NCBI RefSeq assembly: GCF_900312815.1
Contig: NZ_OMPE01000009.1
Location: forward strand, 1,426,001 to 1,490,000
Source of the DNA: Aquimarina sp. AU474
Lineage (GTDB): Bacteria; Bacteroidota; Bacteroidia; Flavobacteriales; Flavobacteriaceae
Direction of reading: 5' to 3'
Length of the DNA stretch: 64,000 nucleotides
Part shown: positions 44,434 to 53,996 of the stretch, one piece after another
Numbering within the stretch: the stretch's first letter is position 1
How the letters are laid out: every line of letters begins with the position of its first letter
Translations under genes and position numbers: made by a program
Notes under the pieces: generated by a model
The model's input: the letters and a program-made list of their open reading frames with translations, nothing else
What the model was told of the DNA's origin: nothing
Database searches by the model: none

Positions 44434-46194
44434 TTAGGTGCTTTTTTCTAATCTCACTAATCCACATGGAGGAACTTTTATGAGAACTCCACCAATTAGT
44501 ATCATGACCTTGGATTCTTTGAGTTTTTCTCCTGTACAATCGTAAATAGTACAGTGGTATGCTCCATAGTTGTTTTCACTATTCAAGATAATTTTTTGAG
44601 TGAGCTGCCCATTTATGATATCAACTCGGTTGGTCTCTTCTTCAAAATCAATTATGTAATTGTCAAATAATCCAATGATGGTCAAATTATCATTACTTGA
44701 TTTAAGTATAGGGTAGTTGGCCAAAGGTCTTTGGGGGATGAATTTTCCATTTAAAAGAACACCTGAATTTGTTTTCCAATATTGAGTATAAAAACCAATC
44801 ATGGATAATTCTTCTTCGTTAGCTTTTTGTAATAAAATAGAGAGTTGCGGTACGCCAAATAGGGTATTAACCATTTGTAATGCTTTAATTTCGATAGGTT
44901 CATCATGATGATATGTAAACATGTCACTATGAACAGCTGTTTCTCTAGAAAGCATCTTGATATCTGTTATGCGTACTCGGTTCATTGTTGCGTCTCCGGG
45001 ACAATCAAATGCTCTAAACATATTACCATATTTACGCATGGCTGGCCCAGTATATTTTTGTCTAAATTCAATTACTATTTCAGAATTGATTTTATATAAT
45101 GATGTTATAATGTCTGTCATTAAACGATCCACTGCTAAATTTACAGATGAAAAATCTCTTCCATTTTCTTTGGTTAATATCGTTTCAGGATACACTTTAA
45201 ATTCATCAATAAAATCTAATTTAAAACCATCAATTTGCCAATCTTTTAAAGCGTTGGTATAAAGGCCAATTAGATGTTCTCTTACTTCAGGGTACCTGGG
45301 GTCAAATACTGGGGCCCAACGATGATTTTCGGTAAGAAATTTACCTTTAAACTTTGTGTAAGCATTTGATTTTTTCCCGCAAAAAGGAACAGAGTACCAA
45401 AGTGCTAATTTCATTCCTGTTTCATGAACTTGGGCTACAAAATCTTTTAACTCAGGAATTCTTTGCGGTTGCCAATCTCCGGTGAAATCATATCCTCGAT
45501 TTTCATCTTTTGTTTGCCAACCATCATCTAGAATTATTAATTCATACCCTAATTGTGATGCTATTTTGCATTCTTGAATCAATTCTTGGGTATCTAATTT
45601 TTGATGGAATTGATACCATGTTGAATACACAGGAACTTTGGCAAGATCTGGAGTTTTTATGGGTTTAAGTTCTTTAAAGTTACTCCACCAAAGACTCACA
45701 TTATTTAACGCATTAGAAAAGTGCTGATCATTTTGATCAATTCTTAGTTGAGCGTTATATGAATTTATCCTATGATGTCTTTCAGTAAAAAAAGAAATAT
45801 GGCAATACACATGATTATCTTCTTCTCTATATAATGCATTTAATTTTGTGGTATTTATTGCATCAGAACAAGCGAATGTGTGGATGTTTTGATCATTGTG
45901 ACCAAAAAGTGAAATAACTGGCGAATCAACAGAAATTCTTGATTCCATATGATCCAATTCCCAATCGTCCATTATTCTTTTCGAAAAATCCGAAGTAGGT
46001 TTCCATACTCCTTTAACATTAATCGCGGGGATTTTCCATTTAATAGTAATTAAGTGAGGGTTAAAATCTTGATTTGCCGAAAAATTGATGTTATAAATAG
46101 AGATCCCTTCATTTTCAGATTCTAAAGTGATCGTAACTTCAAAAGCTTCGGTTTCACCTAATACTTCAATATGATGGGTAAGTATTTCCTTCAT
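44434..46194 (-). CDS. GH36-type alpha-galactosidase
   Basis: 586 residues, no signal peptide, so probably cytoplasmic. A beta-sandwich N-terminal domain is followed by a TIM barrel: YELIILDDGWQTKDENRGYD, ALWYSVPFCGKKS, and WQIDGFKLDFIDEF with nucleophile Asp327 in the K-x-D motif. The acid/base residue is Asp397 or Asp401 in RAFDCPGDATMNR. This pattern is clan GH-D, family GH36. It would release terminal alpha-galactose from melibiose- or raffinose-type sugars after uptake. Confidence 0.9.
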   Translation of the reverse strand: MKEILTHHIEVLGETEAFEVTITLESENEGISIYNINFSANQDFNPHLITIKWKIPAINVKGVWKPTSDFSKRIMDDWELDHMESRISVDSPVISLFGHNDQNIHTFACSDAINTTKLNALYREEDNHVYCHISFFTERHHRINSYNAQLRIDQNDQHFSNALNNVSLWWSNFKELKPIKTPDLAKVPVYSTWYQFHQKLDTQELIQECKIASQLGYELIILDDGWQTKDENRGYDFTGDWQPQRIPELKDFVAQVHETGMKLALWYSVPFCGKKSNAYTKFKGKFLTENHRWAPVFDPRYPEVREHLIGLYTNALKDWQIDGFKLDFIDEFKVYPETILTKENGRDFSSVNLAVDRLMTDIITSLYKINSEIVIEFRQKYTGPAMRKYGNMFRAFDCPGDATMNRVRITDIKMLSRETAVHSDMFTYHHDEPIEIKALQMVNTLFGVPQLSILLQKANEEELSMIGFYTQYWKTNSGVLLNGKFIPQRPLANYPILKSSNDNLTIIGLFDNYIIDFEEETNRVDIINGQLTQKIILNSENNYGAYHCTIYDCTGEKLKESKVMILIGGVLIKVPPCGLVRLEKST

Positions 46195-46434
46195 GTAATA
46201 TGGTTTTATTCTTTATGCTTAACAAACAAATGTATTGATCTGGAAAAGCAATATTTTTCATTTTAGTTTTGGATGGAAATAATAAGATTAGGTTGTTTTT
46301 TTTCAAAACTTGCTATGCAATAACATTATTGATATAAAATGGCTTTAACCCCAAGCAAATCAAATGTGATTTGCTTGGTAGTTAAAACTGAGAACAATTA
46401 CAAACAATCAAAACTGTGTTTAATAAATAAGATA

Positions 46435-48012
46435 TTAGTATCCATCATTTTGTCTTAGATTACTATTGGCCTGTAATTCTGGTACAGGAATCCACAATAG
46501 TTCATCTTGTCCAACTGTAAATACAGCGGTGGGCCCTGCAAGAGATTTTGGATGACGACCACCTGCAATAGTTGATCCCGAACCTAAAACATCATCTGCC
46601 AAATCCCAACGAACTAAATCAAAAAAACGATGCCCTTCACCAGTTAGTTCCATAATACGTTCGTTTATAATGGCTTGCTCGACTTGTGTTTTGTCTAATG
46701 TAAGAGCCAATGGAGCAATCTGAGCACGTTCTCTTACTTGGTTTATAAATGGGATAGCCTCTGCGGGTTTATTATCTTCATTAAGAGCTTCGGCAAGCAT
46801 TAATAAAACATCTGCATACCGAATAATTCTCCAATTGTTTCCAATTGTATTTCCTAGAACCGGAATTTGATCTCTTACTCCTTCATCAAAACCAGCGTAT
46901 TTTTTGGTAAATAGTGCGGGAATCCCTAATTGGCCAGCTTCTGCGATATCATCTGCAAAATCTTCAGTGAAAGGAACTCCTCCATACCCTAATGCGCCTG
47001 GATAATCAAATGCGATAGTAGCATTTCTTCTTACAGTATCACCATTATCCTCAAATACTTGTAGGATATGCGGGTTTATAAAATGGCCATTATCTGGACT
47101 TAAATTTGGTGGTGAATAATCTATAAAATAATGCCCTTGCGTTCCTGTACCAGGAATATCAGTACCCCATATAAAATTAGCTTGTCCTAAGAATTGAAGT
47201 TCGAAAACTGATTCTATATTGTTTTCATTTACTGTTGTAAAATTGTCGTCGTATTGGCTGGCAGGTAATAATTGATAACTGAAATCAGTAGTGACAGTTC
47301 TTAAATCATTAACCGCATTAGCATAACTTTTTGTATATAAAAATGTTTTCCCTCGAAGTGCCAAAGCAGAACCCGCAGTTGGTCTTCCGCTATCTTCTTC
47401 TGCCCATGAATTAGGTAATCTATTCACGGCCTCGTTAAGATCACTTATTATGGCAGCGTTGATATCTGCTGGAGAGGCAGGAAAGGGGAATAATTCTTCA
47501 TTTGTTGTTGGAGTTTTTAAAACCAAAGGAACATTACCCCATAGATTTACCAGATACCAATTCGCAAAAGCTCGCATGAAATAGGCTTGACCTAAGATCT
47601 CATTTCTAGCAGCTTCATTAGGAACATTTTCTTCATTTATTTTTTCAATAATTGTATTTGCCCTAAATATAGTTTGATATAATTGCGGAAACATATCTGA
47701 TGACCATCTGGCAATTCCTGGTTGGCCTTCTAGAGTAGACATTGTGGTATTTTGTTGAAAAGGGACAATGTTAAAAGCATCTGATCTAAGAAGTGCTCCT
47801 GTGTGTATCACTCGACCCCAGAATAACACTGCGGTAATAGGATGAAACATTCCGTTAACAGCTAACCTGAAATCATCTTCATTTTGAAAAAAATCAGGTT
47901 CTGCTACTGCGTTAGGATTAGAAAGGTCTAATTGATCTTCATTACAGCCGTTAACAACAAATAAAAGCGTCATTAACATTGTAAGGAGGTAAAAGTTATT
48001 TTTTAGTTTCAT
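46435..48012 (-). CDS. susD: SusD/RagB-family outer-membrane lipoprotein
   Basis: 525 residues with lipobox VVNGCNEDQLD (Cys23). TPR-rich SusD fold: AYFMRAFANWYLVNLWGNVP, ALRGKTFLYTKSYANAVNDL and the C-terminal ELTGEGHRFFDLVRWDLAD. It binds glycan at the cell surface as lid of the SusC channel. It directly follows susC (41 bp gap). Confidence 0.95.
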   Translation of the reverse strand: MKLKNNFYLLTMLMTLLFVVNGCNEDQLDLSNPNAVAEPDFFQNEDDFRLAVNGMFHPITAVLFWGRVIHTGALLRSDAFNIVPFQQNTTMSTLEGQPGIARWSSDMFPQLYQTIFRANTIIEKINEENVPNEAARNEILGQAYFMRAFANWYLVNLWGNVPLVLKTPTTNEELFPFPASPADINAAIISDLNEAVNRLPNSWAEEDSGRPTAGSALALRGKTFLYTKSYANAVNDLRTVTTDFSYQLLPASQYDDNFTTVNENNIESVFELQFLGQANFIWGTDIPGTGTQGHYFIDYSPPNLSPDNGHFINPHILQVFEDNGDTVRRNATIAFDYPGALGYGGVPFTEDFADDIAEAGQLGIPALFTKKYAGFDEGVRDQIPVLGNTIGNNWRIIRYADVLLMLAEALNEDNKPAEAIPFINQVRERAQIAPLALTLDKTQVEQAIINERIMELTGEGHRFFDLVRWDLADDVLGSGSTIAGGRHPKSLAGPTAVFTVGQDELLWIPVPELQANSNLRQNDGY

Positions 48013-48053
48013 GATGTATATCTTTATTATATTTCTTCATGTAATTTTTATTA

Positions 48054-51000
48054 TTAAAAGGAGAATTGAACTCCCATAATGAATGTTCTAGGTCTGGGTT
48101 GAGCTCGTACATCTAAACCTCTACCAAAAATAGGATTAGTAACACCTCTAAAACCAAAGAAACCTGTGTTGGCATCTGCTTGTGCTCCGGATGTAGAGCC
48201 AACTTCTGGGTCATAGCCTGAATAATTTGTGATAACAAATACGTTTTGCATATTAAAGAATACTCTTCCATTTTTAACCCATTCTGAGCCAATAATATCG
48301 GTTAAGTCATATCCTATTTCTAGGGTTTTAAGCCTGAAAAAAGAACCATCTTCAACAAAGAAATCTGATGGTAATTGGTTACCAGCAGGATCTAAATTTG
48401 TTACCCTTGGGATATTAGTATTAGGATTAGCTGGTGTGAATGCATCCCTAACAAGACCAAATTTGTTGTCGTCTGCAAAGAATACTCCAAAGAATTTGGT
48501 CACATTGTAAATTTCGTTTCCTTGTACACCGTTAAAAAACAAACCAAAATCAAATTTTTTATAGGATCCTGTAAAGTTAATACCATAAGTGAAATCTGGG
48601 GTAGGATCCCCGAGGTTTACTCTGTCAGTTTCGTCGACCCTTCCGTCTTGATTGGTGTCAACTCTTCTGAAATCTCCAGGTTGAAGAAGGTTTCTTCTAT
48701 CGGGATCATTGGCTAAAAAAGGATCATTATCAATCTCTTCTTGAGAGTTGTATATACCATCGGTTTGAAACCCAAAGAAAAAGCCTAAAGGTTCTCCTTC
48801 TTCGTACTTATTCACTCTTGTTTGTTCCTCGTTAATTATAGGTCCTAAAATTGGATTAGCTGCAGAGGTTAATTCATTTTTGATAGTAGCAAAATTAACA
48901 CCAACATCAAATTTAAAATCACTGTCTTTATTGTAGCTATAACTGGCTTCAAGTTCAAAACCTTTATTGTTTATAGAGGCTGCGTTTTGAATTACTGGAT
49001 TAGAAGATCCTGTTGTAGAAGGTATCGATAGTGCAAGTAGTACATCATCATTATCTCTATTAAAATAATCTAAACTTACTTTAAGAGATCTGTCAAATAA
49101 GGCAATATCAGCACCAAAGTTTGTTGTCGTAGAAGTTTCAAAACTTATTTGTTCATTTACTAAAGATGTAATGGCAAATCCTTGACTAGGATTATCTGCA
49201 AAAGCGACATTAGAGGTTGGATTTAGAACAGATTGAAATACAAAGTCTCCAATGTTTTGCGATCCTAGTTCTCCATAACCACCTCTAAGCTTTAGGGTGT
49301 TTATGATACCATCTTCTGGCCAAAAACTCTCTTCACTTACTACCCAGCCTACTGAAAAGGAAGGAAAAATGTCCTCATTAAGGTCGTTTTCGGAAGAGAA
49401 TCTTGAAGTAGCATCTCGACGAATTATTCCCGTAAATAGATATTTGTCATTAAATTTATAATTTAACCTTGCGTAATAAGAGAAAAGACGAGACACAAAT
49501 TTACCGCCTCCAGTATTTTCTACCTGATCTGTAAAACTTCCAATGTTTCTTATATCATTACTAGGTAGCCCTTGGGCATATACAGCTAGAGTGTTACTGT
49601 CTACTTCCTGTCTCGCACCACCAATTAATAGATCTATACCATGTTTTCCTAGGGTGCGCTTATAATTTAATGTAGGCTCAACATTGGTTGATAGAATTTC
49701 TCCTCGTACTTCGGTTAAATCATTTGCATCATTTAAATTGGTACTTGCATCGGTATTACTTTGAAAAAAAGTTGGTAAAAAAGAGTTTCGATATATATTC
49801 TTATAATCTAAACCTAGATTTAGCTTTGCTTTTAATCCCTCAATAATTTCATATTCAATATTAATATTACCTAATAGATTACGTTCTGTATTTTCGTCAT
49901 CCAATAAGTTTGCTTGAGCAAATTTATTGGTACCACCAACTCCGGGGTATAAGTTTCCGTCAACGGCTTCAAAACCACCTTCGTTATTTGGGTTAAAAGC
50001 ATTTAGTATTGGTAAAGTAGGACCTTGATTACCAAATGCCAAGTTTTGAGTAAAAGTATTCTCTGCGAAGGCAAAAGATTCCTGGATTTTAAATTTACCT
50101 ATTTCAAATCGACTATTAAGACGAGTATTGATTCTCTGAAAATCTTCACTTATTAATAACCCTTCTTCATAATAGTAATTGGAAGAAAAGAAATACGATG
50201 ATTTTTCATTTCCGCCCGATATATTAAATCCATAATCTTGTATCTCGCCCGAGTTAATTGTTAAATCCTGAAAATCAGTATTAATACCTGGATCGATAAT
50301 ATTGCCAACTAGACCGTCATTGATTCTACGTTGGTTTAAATATTGAATATATTCTGGGCCATTTAATAAATCTAGTTCTTTTGCCTGGGTATTGATACCT
50401 CCTCTAATATCTACATTAACCGTAGGAGAGGTGTTTTTTTTACCTCGATTAGTGGTTACAATGATTACTCCATTAGCAGCTCTAGATCCATAAATAGCTG
50501 CAGACGTTGCATCTTTTAATACTTGTAGATCAACAATGTCTTTCGGGTTTAGAAAAACGATGTCATCTACCACGGTTCCATCTACTACGTATAACGGAAA
50601 AGAATTGGTTAAAGAACTTACACCTCTTACGAATACATTTGTCGAACTACCCGGAGCTCCCCCGGCACTTTCGACCTGTACACCTGCGAGTTTACCTTGC
50701 AATGCGGCTGTAGGGTTGGCTACGACCACTTGGGCAATGTCTTTTGATTTAATTTGCGAGATAGCTCCGGTAACTTCGCGTTTAGATTGTGTACCAAAAC
50801 CAACGACTACTATTTCATCTAAAGCTGCTGCGTCTTCTTGTAATATAATGTCAATTGTGGTCTGTCCTGCTACTTCTATTTCTTGAGTTATAAAACCTAA
50901 GTAGCTAAAAGTCAGTATAGCATTCTCTGCTACATTTGATAAGGTGTACTTACCGTCAAAATCGGTTGTTGTTCCATTTTGAGTGCCCTTTACAAGGATG

Positions 51001-51125
51001 TTTACCCCAGGCAGAGGTCCCTGAGTTTCGGTTACTGTACCTGATACCGTTTGTTGTGCACACACAACAGTGGTAAAAAGCCCGAACAAAAACATCATAA
51101 AACCAGTGAAAGTTTTTTGATCCAT
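48054..51125 (-). CDS. susC: SusC/RagA-family TonB-dependent transporter
   Basis: 1023 residues: signal peptide (cut near VVCAQQ), a carboxypeptidase-regulatory-like domain (TETQGPLPGVNILVKGTQNG), a TonB-box-like DEIVVVGFGTQSKREVTGAI, the plug, and a 22-strand barrel ending FIMGVQFSF. It takes up oligosaccharides in an energy-dependent way with SusD. It is first in the structural-gene series after the GntR-type regulator. Confidence 0.95.
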   Translation of the reverse strand: MDQKTFTGFMMFLFGLFTTVVCAQQTVSGTVTETQGPLPGVNILVKGTQNGTTTDFDGKYTLSNVAENAILTFSYLGFITQEIEVAGQTTIDIILQEDAAALDEIVVVGFGTQSKREVTGAISQIKSKDIAQVVVANPTAALQGKLAGVQVESAGGAPGSSTNVFVRGVSSLTNSFPLYVVDGTVVDDIVFLNPKDIVDLQVLKDATSAAIYGSRAANGVIIVTTNRGKKNTSPTVNVDIRGGINTQAKELDLLNGPEYIQYLNQRRINDGLVGNIIDPGINTDFQDLTINSGEIQDYGFNISGGNEKSSYFFSSNYYYEEGLLISEDFQRINTRLNSRFEIGKFKIQESFAFAENTFTQNLAFGNQGPTLPILNAFNPNNEGGFEAVDGNLYPGVGGTNKFAQANLLDDENTERNLLGNINIEYEIIEGLKAKLNLGLDYKNIYRNSFLPTFFQSNTDASTNLNDANDLTEVRGEILSTNVEPTLNYKRTLGKHGIDLLIGGARQEVDSNTLAVYAQGLPSNDIRNIGSFTDQVENTGGGKFVSRLFSYYARLNYKFNDKYLFTGIIRRDATSRFSSENDLNEDIFPSFSVGWVVSEESFWPEDGIINTLKLRGGYGELGSQNIGDFVFQSVLNPTSNVAFADNPSQGFAITSLVNEQISFETSTTTNFGADIALFDRSLKVSLDYFNRDNDDVLLALSIPSTTGSSNPVIQNAASINNKGFELEASYSYNKDSDFKFDVGVNFATIKNELTSAANPILGPIINEEQTRVNKYEEGEPLGFFFGFQTDGIYNSQEEIDNDPFLANDPDRRNLLQPGDFRRVDTNQDGRVDETDRVNLGDPTPDFTYGINFTGSYKKFDFGLFFNGVQGNEIYNVTKFFGVFFADDNKFGLVRDAFTPANPNTNIPRVTNLDPAGNQLPSDFFVEDGSFFRLKTLEIGYDLTDIIGSEWVKNGRVFFNMQNVFVITNYSGYDPEVGSTSGAQADANTGFFGFRGVTNPIFGRGLDVRAQPRPRTFIMGVQFSF

Positions 51126-51195
51126 ATGATTTGTGTTTATTTATAAAATTTTGAATTCGTCGAAAATTATAGGCTCTAGTTTAGTGAATAGTTTA

Positions 51196-51223
51196 TATGC
51201 TATGATACACTATGCTACTATGC
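51196..51223. promoter_or_regulatory. TATGCTA direct repeats upstream of susC
   Basis: TATGCTA at 51196-51202 and 51211-51217, 15 bp apart, with a further ATGC at 51220, about 75 bp upstream of susC. A candidate operator for the GntR-type regulator; the spacing of about 1.5 helical turns is not conclusive. Confidence 0.4.
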
Positions 51224-51406
51224 AAATATATAATTTTTTTTATAAAAAATTAAAATATCGTTAACATAAGTAAAAATAAGCGGTTATAAATGTTAAAAAA
51301 ATAGGTTATTCTAACTTTGGTTGTTCTCGAAATTTAAGTGAGTGAAAGAGAAAAATATTAAAATTAGCCTAAAGGAATTTAGGCGAACATCTTTGTGTGG
51401 ACGTGA

Positions 51407-52423
51407 TTATAGTGAATTTCGCTGTCGTAAATAGGTAGGGATAATTTCTTGAGTATGATTTCGTTCTTTAACAAAAGAAGCAGCTCTTTTTGCCATGATC
51501 TCAAAATCAGTTGAAATAGTGGTTATGCCTCCAAAAGCTATTTCTTTTACAATATTGTCATCGTGTGCTAGTATACCAATATCTGAACCAATTCGATATT
51601 CCATTTTCCTAGCGTCTTTTAATACTTGCCATAAATAAGTGTCGCTAATTGAAAAATATACAGTTCCTTTCTTTAAGATATTGGCTTCGTAATTCTCTAC
51701 AACTTTTCCGTTTACATCATAATCTTTAATAAAACGGTTAAAAGCACGTAAAATGTCTGGAGGGAGATCGGTGTCTTCTTTAAAGAAAAGTACAAATGTG
51801 TCATACTTTTTAATGGAAGGAGCCAGTTCAACAAGTTTAGCATAGGTGATTTCTTCGAATTCTTGTGCTATATAAGAATAATCATTCGGCATTTTAAGGA
51901 ATCGATCTACTAATAATAACCTGTCCGAAGGAATTTTTTTTAGAAGAGTAGGTATCGATTTTTCTTGGATAGGAGCAATAACGTACATCCCATATTTTCT
52001 AGAGATATTATCCATTATCGTTTTAAAAAGAGTTAAATTATTGTGATGAAAGAAAATATCGATATGATATTTTTTTCCAAGTTCTTTTCTAAAAGTGTTA
52101 TAGAAATCTTCTTGAAAACTATGAAATGCAAATAGAATCAAAGCTACTTTGAGCGTAACTTTCGTTTCTTTACTAATAATATAATATCCTTTTAGGTTTT
52201 TGGATTCTACTAACCCTCTTTCTTTTAACTCGGTATAGGCTTTTACAAATGTTTTTCTTGCATATCCAATTTCAGCAACCATTTCATTAATAGAAGGGAG
52301 TTTATCGCCTACGTTTAATACACCAGAGTCAATAGCTTCTATTATGCCAAGAACGATTTGTTCATGCTTTGATATAGTGTGTATGTCTTGTAGATCATAA
52401 ATTTTTTCTAGAAGTGGCGACAT
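51407..52423 (-). CDS. GntR-type regulator with LacI-like sensor domain
   Basis: 338 residues. N-terminal GntR winged helix (~12-80, VLNVGDKLPSINEMVAEIGY, then ARKTFVKAYTELKERGLVES), followed by a periplasmic-binding-protein-like sugar-sensing domain (~90-338, GSDIGILAHDDNIVKEIAFG and GITTISTDFEIMAKRAASFV). This combination is frequent in Bacteroidota sugar loci. It lies 281 bp upstream of susC on the same strand and probably controls it in response to a galactoside. Confidence 0.88.
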   Translation of the reverse strand: MSPLLEKIYDLQDIHTISKHEQIVLGIIEAIDSGVLNVGDKLPSINEMVAEIGYARKTFVKAYTELKERGLVESKNLKGYYIISKETKVTLKVALILFAFHSFQEDFYNTFRKELGKKYHIDIFFHHNNLTLFKTIMDNISRKYGMYVIAPIQEKSIPTLLKKIPSDRLLLVDRFLKMPNDYSYIAQEFEEITYAKLVELAPSIKKYDTFVLFFKEDTDLPPDILRAFNRFIKDYDVNGKVVENYEANILKKGTVYFSISDTYLWQVLKDARKMEYRIGSDIGILAHDDNIVKEIAFGGITTISTDFEIMAKRAASFVKERNHTQEIIPTYLRQRNSL

Positions 52424-52650
52424 AGTTTTTAAAGGTATTTTTCAGACAAATATAACTATGAACTTAATTAGATTTCAAAATTATACGCAGATTTCTACTA
52501 CATCCTATTCTTTTAATGATCAAAACCTACACATGAGTACATATTTTGGATACTAAAAACCAATCAATTTTTAAGAACTAAATACTCTAATAGTTCTAAA
52601 GTCTTTAATGAATAGATAGTATGGGTAAAAGACTTATGTAGACGTCTTTT

Positions 52651-53106
52651 TTATATTATTTTGGCAACTTCAAAATTTACAAACTCCAAAAATTGTTCAT
52701 CTTCGCTGGTAAAAGGATTCGGAGTTTCAGAATCGACATCTATCTGACCAATATTTTCCCCATTTTTGAACAACGGGATTACAATTTCGGATTTCACAGC
52801 AAAACTACAGGCTATATAGTTGTCTTGTGCTTGTACATCAGGAACTACAAAGTTTTCGTTAGAAAGAGCAACTTGTCCACAAATCCCTTTTCCAAAAGGA
52901 ATAATATCATGGTCAGTCTTGGCACCCACATAAGTGCGAAGCTTTAATTCTTCTTTGTCTCCATTTTTAAAATAAAAACCAACCCAATCATAATATTCAA
53001 TACTGTCTTTTAGTAATAGACAAATTAAATGAAGTCTTTCTGTGGTGGATTGTTTTTCGTTTTGAAGTATTTTAATTACTTCTGGTTTTAAATCTTCAAA
53101 CCTCAT
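52651..53106 (-). CDS. GAF-domain protein, free methionine-R-sulfoxide reductase-like
   Basis: 151 residues, a single GAF domain close to the fRMsr (YebR) family: YYDWVGFYF, IPFGKGICGQVA (Cys76), YIACSFAVKSEIVIPLF (Cys100) and GQIDVDSETPNPFTSED. Cys76 and Cys100 have the spacing of Cys94 and Cys118 of the E. coli enzyme (numbers recalled). The third Cys (Cys84 of E. coli) is absent; a His lies at the equivalent place. It may still reduce free methionine sulfoxide by a two-Cys route. A TATTTTTG box (minus strand, 53126-53133) is its likely -7 element. Confidence 0.85.
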   Translation of the reverse strand: MRFEDLKPEVIKILQNEKQSTTERLHLICLLLKDSIEYYDWVGFYFKNGDKEELKLRTYVGAKTDHDIIPFGKGICGQVALSNENFVVPDVQAQDNYIACSFAVKSEIVIPLFKNGENIGQIDVDSETPNPFTSEDEQFLEFVNFEVAKII

Positions 53107-53125
53107 TCCTACAATTTTATTCCGG

Positions 53126-53133
53126 CAAAAATA
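53126..53133 (-). promoter_or_regulatory. -7 box (TATTTTTG) of the GAF gene
   Basis: Matches TAnnTTTG on the minus strand, 20 bp before the ATG. Confidence 0.5.
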
Positions 53134-53234
53134 TTTAAAATATTTCTAATACGTACTAATAGGAAATGGTATTGTTTTGTTAAAAATTAGGCCTAAAAAG
53201 AGAAAATACACTGGTGATTAATTTATATATAGAT

Positions 53235-53242
53235 TACATTTG
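53235..53242 (+). promoter_or_regulatory. -7 box (TACATTTG) of the DUF3347 gene
   Basis: Matches TAnnTTTG, 28 bp before the ATG; a -33 element is not clear. Confidence 0.5.
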
Positions 53243-53270
53243 CGCACTATTAATTAATGATTGAATCAAA

Positions 53271-53819
53271 ATGATGAGAAGAATTTTTAGTGTATTGTTA
53301 ATGATTTTTATGCTGATGAGCATATCATGCAAAAAAGATAAAAAAACAGAAACTGTAGTCGAGGAGGTGTCTGATAATGGAATCGTGAATTATAATATTA
53401 CTGACTCTAAATCAGAAGTGAAATTTTCAGATAATAGTACTCAAGAAATTTATACGCAATACCTTAAAATTAAAGGAGCGCTAGTGAATTCTGATCATAA
53501 AACTGTACAAATAGAATCAAAAAAATTAGAAACTATTGTAGGAAATAATAAGCAACTCCAGGCAACTTCTAAGTTAATTTCTTTAACAAAAGATATTAAA
53601 AAACAACGAGACTTTTTTGTTACGTTAACGGATGAGATCGAAAATTTGGTAAGCAAATCAATAATCGTTTCTGGTGAGGTGTACAAGCAGTTTTGTCCTA
53701 TGGCTTTTGAAGGTGAAGGAGGGTATTGGTTGTCTGATTCAAAAGAAATTAGAAACCCGTACTTTGGAACTAAAATGCTTAAGTGTGGAAACGTAAAAGA
53801 AGTTTTGAAAGCTAAATAA
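53271..53819 (+). CDS. DUF3347 lipoprotein
   Basis: 182 residues with lipobox MSISCKKDKK (Cys20). The C-terminal half has the DUF3347 signature YKQFCPMAFEGEGGYWLSDS with EIRNPYFGTKMLKCGNVKE. This domain often accompanies CusB-type metal efflux proteins, where the CPM...C motif may bind copper. No efflux genes are in the window. Metal binding is therefore plausible but unproven. Confidence 0.85.
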   Translation: MMRRIFSVLLMIFMLMSISCKKDKKTETVVEEVSDNGIVNYNITDSKSEVKFSDNSTQEIYTQYLKIKGALVNSDHKTVQIESKKLETIVGNNKQLQATSKLISLTKDIKKQRDFFVTLTDEIENLVSKSIIVSGEVYKQFCPMAFEGEGGYWLSDSKEIRNPYFGTKMLKCGNVKEVLKAK

Positions 53820-53996
53820 TTCGATGTTTTTTGAATAGAAAACATTCTTTATTTGAACTGAACAATATTTTGAAATAAAAATAATAACTATCTTTAAAAA
53901 AGATTAATAGTTTGAAATGCATGATTTTAAGGGAAAAATATTATGGCATTTTTAACTATTTGATCGTATTGTAATTGGGATAAAAACAAAAAAAAT

